Part shown: piece by piece, positions 32,201 through 43,638 of the stretch
Layout of the letters: the number at the start of each line of letters is the position of its first letter
How positions within the stretch are numbered: the stretch's first letter is position 1
The notes under the pieces: generated by a model
The model's input: only the letters and a program-made list of their open reading frames with translations
What the model was told of the DNA's origin: nothing
The model's database searches: none
Made by a program: the position numbers and the translations under genes
Assembly: GCA_011947345.1 (NCBI GenBank)
Contig: JAAVTG010000672.1
Span: 682,001-746,000 of the forward strand
Direction of reading: 5' to 3'
Length of the DNA stretch: 64,000 bases
DNA from: Phytophthora quininea
Lineage: Eukaryota; Oomycota; Peronosporomycetes; Peronosporales; Peronosporaceae

Positions 32201-35200
32201 GCGAAGAACAAGCTGCTGCTGCAGCTTCTGGGTCAGATGGCTCGCGGCACATCCGTGGCCCCGCGCAAGTCCATGAAGGCGGCCGCCTTCGTTCCTCTTC
32301 TGGAGAAGCTCGCTACGTTCAAGGAGAAGCAGTACTCTCTGGTGGCTCTGGAAGCGCGTCAGCTTCTGATCGACAACAAGATGCCGTCGTACCGCGACCG
32401 CCTTAACCAGGTCGAGAAGGTGCTCAAGGACTTCATCGCGGACGAGTCGGCTACCGACCTCTCTGTGGCGTGTGCGGACCTTCTGGACCAGTCCCATCCT
32501 CTGTTCGACCTGCTGATCTCGCTGCAGGACCACGAGGACAAGAAGATCCGTGAGCTTGCTCTCGAGCTCTACATCCAGCGGGTGTACCGCTCGTACCTCA
32601 TCGAGTCGATGGAGACCATGAGCTTCAACGACGTCTTCGCCAAGACGTTCCAGTTCAAGTCGCCTGTGGTGGACGCCTTGGCGGTCGGTGTTGCTCCGGC
32701 TGAAAGTTACGACGATCTGGCGAGTCTGCTGCGTCGCAACAGCTCCGCGAGCTCTCTGTCGCTGGACCAGGGATCCGACGAGAGCAACGAAGAGCAAGAG
32801 CCGGCGGAGAAGCCGCTGCCGAAGCCTGTCGAGAGCTACCAGAAGATCTCGCCTGAGTTTGAGCGTCACGGTGCCATTGTGCGCTCTGCGAACCTCGAGT
32901 CGGTGAAGAAGTCGATCAATGACATGCTGACCCTGTTCCCGCTGGCGAAGAAGACGCTCTCGGTGCGTAAGAACCCGCTCGTGAACGTGCTGCACATTAT
33001 CCTGCTGGATGAGCACACTGCTGAGGAGAAGTTCCTGGAGGCAGCCGAGTCCTTCCTCAAGTCGGTGGACGATGACCTTCGTGCCCACAACATTCGCCGC
33101 GTGACGTTCTCCATCCGTCCGCAGAACATTGAGGATGTTACGATGCACAACGCCGACATGGCGCTGTACCCGAACATCTACACGTTCCCCGGTCGCCTGG
33201 GCTACAGTGAGGACAAGATTGTTCGTCACATGGAGGCCCCCTTGGCCTACAAGCTGGAGCTGCGTCGTCTGCAGAACTACAGCGTGGTGCCGTTGGCCTC
33301 GGAGAACAAGAACGTTCACCTGTACCTGGCCAAGATGAAGGAGTCGGACTCGCACATTGTGACCGACCGCTTCCAGCGCATCTTCGTGCGCGCCGTGGTG
33401 CGTCAGCTTGACCACGATGGTAGCGGCTCGCGTTCGCAGTACGATGCCTACCCAGGCCCCGAGCGCTCGCTGGTGGACGCTCTGAACGCTCTGGAGCTCA
33501 ACTTGGCGAACTCGTTGGTGAAGAAGTCGTCGCTTCAGACGAAGAACAACCACGTGTTCCTCAACATCCTGCCGCAGGCGATTGTCGACCCGCAGTACCT
33601 CGAGGGTGTGATCCGCATCCTCGCGTACCGCTACGCCGAGCGTCTGGAGCAGCTTGGTGTGTCGACGGTGGAGCTCAAGATCATTGCGCGCTTCAACAGC
33701 GAGGCCACGCCGATCCCTGTGCGTCTCGTGGCCGAGAACCCCACGGGCTACGTTGTGCGTGTGCAGGCCTACGTCGAGGCTGCCGGCCACGATGAGCCTA
33801 TCTTCACCTCTATCGGTGACGAGACCCACGGCGAACTCGATGGCATGCCGGTCACGACCCCGTACCCGGTCGTGTTCCCGTTCGACAAGAAGCGTCAGAT
33901 GGCCAAGGCCATGTCCAACACCGTCTACGTGTACGATTTCCTGGAGCTGATCGAGTTCAACCTGCTGCGCATGTGGCGGAAGTATGTGCAGCAGCGTACT
34001 CGCGGCGGTGGCGCCAAGATCTCCATCCCGAACCTGCTGATGGAGACCCGTGAGCTGATCCTTGACGCGACGGGCAAGTCTATCACGGAGACGACCCGCC
34101 CGCGTGGCCAGAACGACATTGGCATGGTGGCGTGGCTGCTGACGCTGTACACTCCGGAGTTCCCGGATGGACGTGAGATCATCATCATTGCTAACGATAT
34201 CACGTTCAAGGCTGGTTCCTTCGGTACCCGCGAAGACACGCTGTTTGACCTGGCGTCGAAGCTGGCTCGCTCCAAGGGCATTCCTCGCTTCTTCTTCTCG
34301 GCGAACGCTGGTGCTCGCATCGGTATGGCCGAGTCGATCAAGGCGCTGTACAAGGTCTGCTGGAAGGACGAGACCAACCCGGTGAAGGGCTTCGAGTACC
34401 TGTACCTGACCCCGAGGACTACAAGACGGCCTCTGCCGATGGCGCTGTCAACGCCGAGCTCTTAGTAACCAGCACGGGCGAGGAGCGCTACGTGGTGAAG
34501 GACATTGTGGGCCGTGAGCTGGACCTTGGCGTGGAGTGTCTGCGTGGGAGCGGTACCATTGCTGGTGAGACTTCGCGTGCTTACCAGGACGTGTTCACGC
34601 TGACGTACGCGTGCGGCCGCAGTGTCGGTATCGGCGCCTACCTGGTTCGTCTGGGCCAGCGTACGGTGCAGAACACGACGCACTCGCCGATCATCCTGAC
34701 GGGCTACCAGGCCCTGAACAAGCTCATGGGCAAGGACGTGTACACGTCCAACGACCAGCTTGGTGGCGTCAAGATCATGCACACGAACGGTGTTTCGCAC
34801 CTGACGGCGAAGAACCACCTGGCTGGCATCTACTCGATCTTGGAGTGGCTGAGCTTCGTCCCGGCCGTTCGTCGTGGCCCGCTTCCAATCCGTGACCTGA
34901 CCGGTGTGGACGAGATCGAACGAACGGTGGACTTCTGCCCCCAGGACAAGAGCACGCAGTACGACCCGCGTATGCTGCTTGCCGGTAAGGTGGACGAGGC
35001 CTCTGGCAAGTGGGTCTCGGGTCTTCTTGACAAGGACTCGTTCCGCGAGACGTTGGACGGTTGGGCTAAGAGCGTGATTGTCGGTCGCGGCCGTCTCGGG
35101 GGCATCCCGTGCGGTGTGGTCGTCACGGAAGTGCGTACGTCCGAGAAGGTGATCCCTGCTGACCCGGCGGCGCCGGCCTCGCAGGAGAACCTGATGCAGC

Positions 35201-36219
35201 AGGCTGGTCAGGTCTGGTTCCCTGACTCGGCCCACAAGACGGCGACGGCGATCAAGGACTTCAAGGGCGAGGACCTGCCGCTCTTCATCCTTGCCAACTG
35301 GCGTGGCTTCTCTGGTGGCCAGCGCGATATGTTTGACGAAGTGCTCAAGTTCGGAGCCGCCATCGTGGACGGCCTCGTCAACTACGAGCAGCCCGTGTTC
35401 GTCTACATCCCGCCGTTCGCTGAGCTGCGTGGTGGCGCCTGGGCCGTGGTGGACCCCACCATCAACGACGGTATTATGGAGATGTACGCCGACCCGCAGG
35501 GCCGTGGTGGTGTGCTCGAGCCTGCCGGTCTCATCGAGATCAAGTACCGCAAGAAGCAGCTTCTGCAGACCATGCACCGCCTGGACGACAAGCTCAAGCA
35601 TCTCACTGCTCGTCTGGCTGAGGAGACCGAGGCCGACAGTGCCAAGATCTCGGCCGAGATCAAGGCCCGCGAGGACGCTCTGCTGCCGATCTACGTGCAG
35701 GTGGCCACGGAGTTCGGCGACCTGCACGACACCCCAGGCCGCATGAAGTCTGTGGGCTGCATCCGCCAGGTCGTGCCGTGGTCGAACGCTCGTTCGTTCT
35801 TCTACTGGCGTCTCAAGCGCCAACTCGCCGAGTTCACGCTGCGTCGGCAGGTGGTGGCCGTCACCGCCAACGGCCCGCGTCACACGACGTTCGTTGGCGC
35901 CGAGCAGGTGCTTAAGGGCTGGTTCACGGAGGCTGTCAACGGCGGCCGTGTGCCTCGCCAGCAGAACGTGTCGGTGTCGGACCTGTGGGCCCACGACGAC
36001 AAGGACGTGCTGCTGTGGCTGGCAAGTGACAAGGACTGGATCGCGTCCCGCGTGGAGGAGCTGGAGCGGGAGCAGACGGCGTCGCAGGTGGTGGAACTCG
36101 GCCGCAAGGACCCCAAGGCCGCTGTGGCCGGCATCCTGGAGCTGCTGCACCTGCTGAGCGACAAGGACCGCGAGGAGGCTGTGGCTTCGCTGCGTCGCGG
36201 CTCCATCTTCCACAAGTAA
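29231..36219 (+). CDS. ACC1: Homomeric acetyl-CoA carboxylase
   Basis: About 2,330 residues and apparently intronless, the size of cytosolic eukaryotic acetyl-CoA carboxylase. It makes malonyl-CoA from acetyl-CoA, bicarbonate and ATP for fatty-acid synthesis. Domains in order: biotin carboxylase ([52 protein letters not shown]); biotin carboxyl carrier with EVMKM, whose Lys is biotinylated (near 31447); a long central region; and the carboxyltransferase pair ([31 protein letters not shown], and [32 protein letters not shown]). Four frame breaks occur at 29325-29328, 29788-29791, 31474-31477 and 34410-34413. Each is a CCCC followed by G where five C would keep the protein continuous (for example LLTPEAGVIR). 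I take these as base-call errors. The convergent neighbour is a glycerolipid acyltransferase. Confidence 0.96.
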
Positions 36220-36336
36220 ATGGAGACTGGTGATGTGGCATTAGTTAGATAGAACTGCAACCCAAGTGAATGAAAATGTATGATTGATTCCTCAGCCTTG
36301 TCGTCTTCAACAGTTCCTTATCGTATTCCCCCAAAA

Positions 36337-38591
36337 CTAAGCAGAGCCCTGACGCGCTTTGTTTTCACCGGCGAGTTCATCGTAGCCAGGCGGGCAAGAC
36401 ATGGAGCGCTCGAGACCGGCCAAGTCGACCACCGACTTCTCCGACTTGCCCAGGATGCTGATGTCGTGGAACTTGGTGATGGTCGGCATCGGGGAGCTGA
36501 CTTCGTCCTCCACGTCGCCTTCACGGGGTTCCTCTCCTGGCTCTTCATGCGGCGGAGGCGGCGGCGGAGTCGTCTCGCTGTTCTTGGCCAGCACCAACGA
36601 GCGCTCGTGCATGTACTCGGTCCAGTCCAGTTTCTTTGGCTCAGCTAACTTGCCCAGGTACGAGGAGTACTTCCGAACAAACTCACGCACTTCCTTTTGC
36701 AACTGGGCACGTTCACGCGGTAGATCATCCTGCGTAGCTTTGTACGTCGGCAGCAGACGGAGGAACAACGGGCGGACCGTCTTCAACTCGATCATACCGG
36801 CCTCGACAGAGCGCACACCGAAGAAAGAGAACAGCGGGAACGACACCATCAGCAGCGCAATGGAGGACCAGTACCAGTCTGTGAAGACCACCGCCGCAGT
36901 GAAGTACATGAACCACAGCACAGGCACCGCCACGATCGAAAACTGGATCTTCTTGCTGAGGACGACGTCGCGCGCCAGCACCTTGACCTTGGAGCCTTCC
37001 AGCGCCTTCTTCTGCGCAGAGTTAGCCACATAACGAGCCAAGATACCCACAGGAGCATTGAGGACGAACGAAGGAATGGAAGCGAGCAGAAGGATCAGCA
37101 ACCCGTAAAGCGCAGAGCCCAGGACGTCGTGGATAGTCCACCACGGAATGTAAGGCACCTGGTGGTCCTTGAGCCCCATCTTCTGCAGCGTCTTGTAGTA
37201 CGAGTCCAACTTGTGCTGCAGCTCCACCAGATCTTGATGGGCCTCGGGCACATCCTGCAGCACCTTGTAGCCCTCGGCGAAGCGGCGGTTCAAGTCCTGC
37301 GTTTCCTTCGCCGACAAGCGAACACCCGAGCGCTGGAACAGACGACGCGCAGTCAGCACCTCCTGCATCACGCCATAGCTCGGCGTGGTTACAATCACCG
37401 AGCGCATGCTCTCCTCCACGCGGTGAAGGAACGTGTTACAGGCCGTGCGTTTGTCCTCTTCGTATGTCTCCATCAACGCCTTGTCCACAGTGATCGGCGT
37501 ACCAAATTCCACCGTCACACGGCCCCGGAAGCGGTGGCCGCGGAAGTAGTTCAGGCCCACAGGCACGACGGGCACATTGATGTTGTACTTGTCCTTGACA
37601 CCCAGCGCCATCACCGCAACGCCAGCCTTTAAAGGCAGCAAGTCTGTGCGGTCATGGGACCCTCCTTCCGGGAAGATGCCGATGCAATTTCCACGCTTCA
37701 AGTGCGTGTACACCTTGGCGAACGTCACCGATTGGTCTACTTTCTTCAAGATGCCAAAGGGGGCATTGGCTAGCACTTCCTTGCCCTCTCCGTCCTTCAA
37801 CGGAGCCGCCAGCAGCAGCTGCGTGTCGTCCAGCACCTGCACAATCTTGACTGGAGACCCAGAGTCCTTAACGCTCTTCCCTTGGAAGCGGATCTGGTCT
37901 CCGGGCGTCACCTGCTTGGTAAACTGCGAGTCTTCCCCTACTACCAGCCACTGCGGCTTGCTGCTGCTGGCTCCGCCACTAGCAGAGCTAGCAGGCGTCA
38001 CTGCCTCTGTGCTGGACATCTTGACACTGCCTACTCCTTTGATGACCGAGTCTTGGGGACGCACCACCGGGATGCAGCCCATGATGCGGGCCAGGTGGCC
38101 CACCACCGGCAAATGCCAGGACTTTTCAGCGATCATGAAGCCCACCTTACGAGGACTCGTCATCATGACCACCAGGCCGTCTACGAACTGGTTGGCATGG
38201 TTACCGGTGAAGATCACTGGGCCCTCAGTAGGGACATTGTCCAGGCCAATGAGATCGACGCTTTTGAACGAGATACTGAGGATACTGTTGAGGAAGACGC
38301 GCGTGGAGCGGTAGATGACGTCGGCGGCGTTGTGGAAGAGCAGAGTGAGCATCATCCCGACCGAGAGAATCCCCCAGTAGAAGCTGGGGATGCTCAGGAA
38401 CTTACTCACGGCCTTGATGGGGCTGTCATGTTTTTTTAAAGAGAAAATGGTTAAAATCAGGGAGAGAAATGGGATAGAAATGACCACAAAAGGACCTACT
38501 TGAGCGAGTCCACGGCCAGCATGAGCAGCAGGCACATGGCCAGGAACTGCGTCCACGTGTCGTTCAGCACCTCCTTGTCGTGGAACTTCAT
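36337..38591 (-). CDS. Glycerol-3-phosphate/DHAP acyltransferase (SCT1/GPT2 type)
   Basis: Two exons on the minus strand: exon 1 from ATG 38591 (MKFHDKEVLNDTW), a GT-AG intron near 38498-38427, and a long exon ending at TAG 36337. The acyltransferase motifs are FTGNHANQFVD (motif I, NHxxxxD type) and GIFPEGGSHDRTDLLPLKAG (motif III), with about 170 residues between them as in fungal GAT/SCT1 enzymes. Hydrophobic helices occur at the N-terminus and in the second half, indicating an ER membrane protein. The tail is acidic with a Pro run (TTPPPPPPHEEP). The reaction is the first acylation of glycerol-3-phosphate or dihydroxyacetone phosphate in glycerolipid synthesis. No frame breaks. The stop lies 117 bp from the stop of acetyl-CoA carboxylase on the other strand. 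Confidence 0.88.
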
Positions 38592-39170
38592 GGCGAAACT
38601 CTCTCTCTCTCTCTCTCTGCTTTAGATCTGGTATATCTCCTTTCTTTGAGCTTCTGGTGGCGGATCGAAGAGTGATCGACTGACGCCAAGTGGCTTTCGA
38701 ATCGGAAATAAATGGGAATATAGATGTTTGTAAAGAACCACAATATCGATGCCACGGACGTGTCGGATGGCTTCAACTGCTGGAAGAACGCCAGCCACCA
38801 CTGGCTTGGCCGCTGCAAGTGCTTCCGGCACGACCAGCTCTGCATTACAGCAGAAGTTGATGCCCAGCACTCGTCGATCCGGATGTGAGACCCTGACACG
38901 GGTTGGACCTCGCACGGACACTTGACGTGACGGCCCAGTCGTGTCTCTGCTTGTCAAAAGGCAGCAAGTCCCACCGACGGACTTTGTATCCGTCCCCACG
39001 TTCCCAACTGCGAGTTAATCCCCACAACGCTCAACACGTAGAAGTCTCCGGCTCAAGCGCAATAGTTGTGACGATGAAATTGACTATCAATAGTCGACGA
39101 CGTCGGGAAAAATAGCTCTCGTTGGTTGCGTCGTTGGGCTGTTCTGTCGCTCTCTCACCTGCTTGCTGCC
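38592..39170. promoter_or_regulatory. Shared divergent promoter region (acyltransferase / PP1)
   Basis: 579 bp between divergent start codons. Next to the acyltransferase ATG is a CT dinucleotide run (about 38600-38618), which is GA-rich on the transcribed strand. Next to the PP1 ATG is TCTGTCGCTCTCTCACC. No gene is recognised inside. Confidence 0.45.
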
Positions 39171-40220
39171 ATGGCGGACCCGAGCATCCAGACCGTCGAC
39201 GGCGTCATCCGGAAGCTGCTGAGCGTGCAAGACAAGCCCACGCAGACCGAGGTGACCGACATCACCACCGACGAGGTGCTGCTGCTTTGTCGTAAAATCC
39301 GCACGGTATGACACCAAATTACTTCTTCACGCTTGACTTGTGGACTCACGCTCCTTTGCTGTAGGTTTTCCTAGAGCAGCCCCCGCTCATCGAAGTGCCG
39401 TCGCCCATCAACATTTGCGGAGACACGCATGGCCAATACTCGGACTTGCTGCGGTTGTTCGAGATGGGGGCTTCCCGAACGAACGAAGATACCTGTTTCT
39501 AGGAGACTATGTCGACCGAGCCATGCAGAGCATCGAGACCATCTGCCTGCTGTTCGCCTACAAGATCAAATACCCGGAGCAGCTCTACCTACTACGAGGC
39601 AACCACGAGTGCGCGTCCATCAACCGCATCTACGGTTTCTACGACGAGTGCAAGCGTCGCTACTCGGTCAAAGTGTGGCGGACTTTCGGAGACTGCTTCA
39701 ACTGCATGCCCATTTCGGCCGTCGTTGGTGGCAAGGTGAGATACTTTCACGGTCTTTTAGTTGCTAGATGAACGGCTTTTGCTTACGGTTCCTGCTACAG
39801 ATCTTCTGCACGCACGGAGGCCTGTCGCCGGACCTGTACACGCTCGACCAAATCAAAAACATTCGGCGACCGACCGACGTACCCGACGAAGGTTTGCTGT
39901 GCGATCTGCTGTGGTCCGACCCGGATCCCGACAGCCAAGGCTGGACGGAGAGCGATCGCGGCGTGTCGTACATTTTCGGCACGGATGTGGTGGATCAGTT
40001 CCTCAAGACCCACGACCTGGACCTGGTCTGCCGAGCACATCAGGTCGTCTCTGACGGCTACGAGTTTTTCGCAGGCCGCAAACTTGTGACGATCTTCTCG
40101 GCGCCAAACTATTGCAACGAATTCGACAATGCCGGCGCCATGCTGGTGGCGGACGAGAACCTCCGCTGTAGCTTTAAAGTGCTCGCATCCAGCGATAAGC
40201 GCAAGCAATCGAAAAAGTAG
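39171..40220 (+). CDS. Serine/threonine protein phosphatase PP1 catalytic subunit, divergent
   Basis: Three exons: 39171-39305, 39365-39735 and 39801-40220. The PPP signature motifs are present: CGDTHGQY (usual GDIHGQ), FLGDYVDRA (usual GDYVDRG), [20 protein letters not shown], and [13 protein letters not shown]. The C-terminal half ([34 protein letters not shown]) is PP1 rather than PP2A. PP1 removes phosphate from Ser/Thr using two metal ions held by these motifs and acts with targeting subunits in nucleus and cytoplasm. The frame breaks at a G5 run (39466-39470), where a sixth G gives [18 protein letters not shown]. Length is about 325 residues. Small departures in the GDxHG and GDxVDRG boxes suggest a divergent paralogue. 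Confidence 0.9.
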
Positions 40221-40268
40221 GAAGCCTTGCATTATTAAGCAAATACACCAGCATCTTTAACAATACTT

Positions 40269-42427
40269 TCAACGACGCTGAAGAATTTCGAGTCGAGTTA
40301 GTGGCGGACGAGGGTGGCGTTCTTCAGTCGGCACGTGTAGGTCGTCGTCTTCTTGAATGTCATGGAACATGACCACGGCAGTAGTCGACAATTCGAGGGT
40401 GGCTTGTTGGTAGCTATCACAGACACTATTCCTCTTGTCCGTAAGAACTTCGATGGCTGCGGTTAGTCCATAGTGCGCTGTCGAATTACCGTCGCCACTA
40501 ACTCGAGCTTTTAGGCGTGCAATCTGCGACGTCAGTGCATTCGCCAACGATCGGTACGCGTCGGCACGATACTGCAAGTTTTGGTATCTCTCACAGAGGT
40601 TGACGAGGTCATCGCACTCAGCTAGTCGCTGCTCTAATGCCTCGGTGGCTTCTTGATCACTTTGCGGTTTGGAGATCGGACTTTCATAGACACTGACAAT
40701 GTGTCGTTGAGCTAAAATCTGTTGATGAAGGTCACCCGCTTCTTGAGCTAGCACGCGTTGCTTCTGGAAGATCTCGAGCGGTTGCATCAAAGGCGAATCC
40801 AGGTCCAGCCCTGCTGTCTCGAGAGCTTTGGGGCCTTCGAGCATCAACAGTTCTCTCACGGCAGATCCGAGACCCGAGTAGGCCATGAGCTGCTCACTTT
40901 TCAAGCCCAACACGGCTGCAATCTCAAGAGCTTCACGCCACATCGGAATCGCTTCGATATACCGCTGGGTTGCATTGAATGCGATCGCCAAATTCCGCAG
41001 CGCTCGGTGTTGGGCGTGAAGGTCCTCTTGACGAAGTGCCAACGCAAGGTCGTGCTTGTGGGACCGCTCAGCCAGCCCAAATTTGCCTTCGACAAGTTGC
41101 GTGCAGCCTGTATAGCTAAGCAGTAAGCCCTGCAGCTTCGCCAACTCGTAGTTGATAGGAGGTAACGTCGGCTCAAGCTCTGGTACTTCATCGCCAGTAC
41201 TTTTGACTGGATCAGCATTTTGGTCGTCCAGTTCATCTTGTGCGAACTCGTTCAGCTGTCCTAGCGCGATTGCAAACTCTGCTTCTGCGGTATGAAACTC
41301 GCCGGCGTAGTACTCTTCCTCGCCTCGACAGCAATGTGCTAACACACGAAGCGCTTGGTCAGGATCGGGCAATGCCCCGTTCAACTTCTCACTCTCCAGG
41401 AACAAATCTTTTGGTGTCTTTGCTGGTGGAGTCGCCGTCTCGGTGATCTCTGCTGACCTAGGTTCTAGGGAATGCTCTTCTTCTTCGTCGTCTTCATCGC
41501 CTAATTCTTTCCCAATTAAAATGCGACCCAAGTTCGCGATTGTGAGTCCCAAGTGATACCTGACGACGGCCTGCTGTGCGAAATCTTTCGTCTGCTGTGT
41601 AGCTCGATACGCACTTAAGAACAAAGTGAACGCGCGCTCCACGTCATTCCTCTCGAGACAGTAAATACCGAGGTTGTTATGCGATCGCGAAATAAGTCGT
41701 GGGTCCTGGACGCGCTCAGCAAGAACAACAGCACGCTCTGCATAATCAGTAGCTCGCTCACCAGCACCTTTCGCTTTATTGATGCTTGCCAACACTTTGC
41801 AACAACAGTGTTAGATCTAATCAGAAACATACTAACTACAAGGTTACGTACACATGAAAGCCGTGCAGTGAGCATGAATACCGTCCTCCTCCTCCACTTC
41901 TTGGTTACTTGACACGACTGCTTTGATCACCGACTCAGCTGCTTTCTCCGCCCCTGCAACGTCACCTTTGCGTGCAACATGAGAGCGTAGTTGATCATCA
42001 TAGCCTTGTCAATCGGCTCACACGTTTCTCCTTCATGTTTCTTTACCTGCAGCAGAAATTCCATCGCTTCTTTCTCTTTGCCAGTTCGAAAGTGCATCGC
42101 TGCCAACTGATTCAATGCATTACGGCGCAACGCCGTGGCTTCTTTCATGTCTTCGTTCCATTGGTTTGTAGTCGATTGGAACTCCTCCACACCGGTCAGA
42201 AGCTGCTGGAAGTACACGATTGCGAGCGTGAGCTCGTCGAACTCGGCGCAAAGCTCTCCGATCTCATACTGTAGTTTGAATACAAGGCGAGTCTGCATCC
42301 AAGCATTTTTCGAGCCTGTAGATCCATTCGCTAGTTGGGCAGCTAAAGTCTCACGCAGCTCGCTCGTTCGGGCTTCAAGTTGTGTCTGAAATTGCTGCCG
42401 TCGCTGTCGAACTCGTGCTTTCTCCAT
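40269..42427 (-). CDS. TPR-repeat protein
   Basis: Minus strand, two main exons joined by a GT-AG intron near 41853-41798. The ATG is 42427 (MEKARVRQRRQQF) and the stop is at 40269. The N-terminal part is helical. The rest is a series of tetratricopeptide-like helix pairs, such as SRSHNNLGIYCLERNDVERA and HRALRNLAIAFNATQRYIEA, with repeated A-L/Y-G spacing. TPR arrays are scaffolds for protein complexes. The exact family is not recognised. Its position 91 bp downstream of the flagellar CCDC113 gene on the same strand suggests, but does not prove, a flagellar role. One base appears missing in an A3 run (41967-41969), after which GDVAGAEKAAESVIKAVV continues the protein. An additional 5' exon cannot be excluded. 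Confidence 0.72.
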
Positions 42428-42517
42428 TCTGAACACGTTCTGAGGGTCGCGTCGCTGTTTCAAGAAGTTTTATGGATTGGTATCAACGGTCATTTACGAC
42501 GCAATTCGAGTGTACTG

Positions 42518-43556
42518 CTAGTAGGTCTCACGCAGTCGTTTGGCCTCTTTGGCTCGCCCCAATTTGACTGCGCGTTCGGCGATCTCCAACTTGCGCTCGT
42601 AGTTCTTGACATCCTGCTGCAGCTCGTACATTTTAGCTTTCTGCGAGACGTAGTCCAGAATCTGCGGCATATCTTTGCTGGGCTCGGCAGACTGCTGGAT
42701 CTGGAGCGACTCCAGTCGACGCATGTCCTTCTGGTTCTTGTCCTCGATGAGTGCAATCTCTTCCACGATCTTCTCGTTCAGCTCGGTGCGAGTGCGAATT
42801 TCTCCTTGCAGCCACGCGCTCTCTTCCAACAGTTCATGCAACCGCTTCTTGAGGTTGTTAAGCACTTGCACCGTACTCCCAGTGGTCTGCTTCAAACGCA
42901 GCAGCTCTTCGTTGCGCTCCTCGATCTTCGCGACGTACTGTTTGTTCTCGATCTGCAGCTGATGAAAGTCAATGTAATGCAGTGCGTCGCCCATCTCTTC
43001 CTTGTGTCTTAACTGCGCGTCGATCTTCTGCGCTTGACTCTTGAGCGTCGCGTTCTTGAGCCGCAGCTTCTCCACGATGGCGTCCTTCTGGCGCAGCTTC
43101 TCCTCCATGTAGCGGATCATCTTCTCGGCGATGGTTTTGCCTGTACGGAAGTTCTCTGCACCGACGACGATGTCTCTTTTGAATTCGTACGCATCTTTCT
43201 TGAGCTCAGCGATGCGGATGTCCGTCTCTTCCAGTACAGCTCGCAGGGTGTCGATGAGTCTCTCGGAGGACTTTTTGGTCTCTTCCAGCTCTTTCTGTGC
43301 TGCCTCCAGCTCCGTACTACAAATATCGTTCTTCTGTTCAATGGTAAGTGTGACCTGTGCCCTCGTTCGACGTTGTCTAGAGCCCCTGCTTTCTTGTCTC
43401 GTTCCTCTTTTTCTCCTCGTCGTCACTGCCAGCAGCTGATTGGCCATTACGTTGCAAATACGACTCGAGCAGTTCATTCTCCTGCTTCAGCACGTCGTTC
43501 TGATGACTCAAGTCGTCTAGCTTGGCCTCAAGATCGTCCAGCTCATCGTCGTTCAT
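42518..43556 (-). CDS. Flagellar coiled-coil protein CCDC113/CFAP263
   Basis: Minus strand, about 345 residues, almost entirely coiled coil. The diagnostic segment is KEEMGDALHYIDFHQLQIEN followed by KIEERNEELLRLKQ and GSTVQVLNNLKKRL. This matches the conserved core of the CCDC113/CCDC96 family of axonemal and centriolar-satellite proteins. In motile cilia these proteins sit near the radial-spoke/nexin-dynein region, here presumably in zoospore flagella. The start MNDDELDDLEAKL at 43556 is acidic. Two single-base gaps interrupt the N-terminal third: an A5 run (T5 at 43408-43412) and a second near 43345-43352. A tiny unseen intron could explain the second. The gene diverges from the Nudix gene with only 82 bp between start codons. 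Confidence 0.85.
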
Positions 43557-43638
43557 TGTTTTTGGAGTCACTTGGCGTCGTTTCGTGCCCCAAAATGCTT
43601 TCAAACGATAGCAGCATTTCAATGTACACCACATTAAA

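Noticed and set aside
32051..36213. Long minus-strand open frames of about 590 residues each (32051-33829 and 34462-36213) opposite acetyl-CoA carboxylase
   Set aside because: They are mirror frames caused by strong GC bias at third positions of the carboxylase gene. They are rich in Arg, Leu, Val and His and show no domain.
29231..36219. Treating acetyl-CoA carboxylase as a pseudogene or as four separate genes
   Set aside because: All four breaks are the same C4-before-G type in an essential, otherwise perfect enzyme, so base-call loss is far more likely.
38600..38618. CT dinucleotide run as a functional element
   Set aside because: Simple repeats of this length are common near oomycete starts. 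Noted with the promoter but not claimed as a site.
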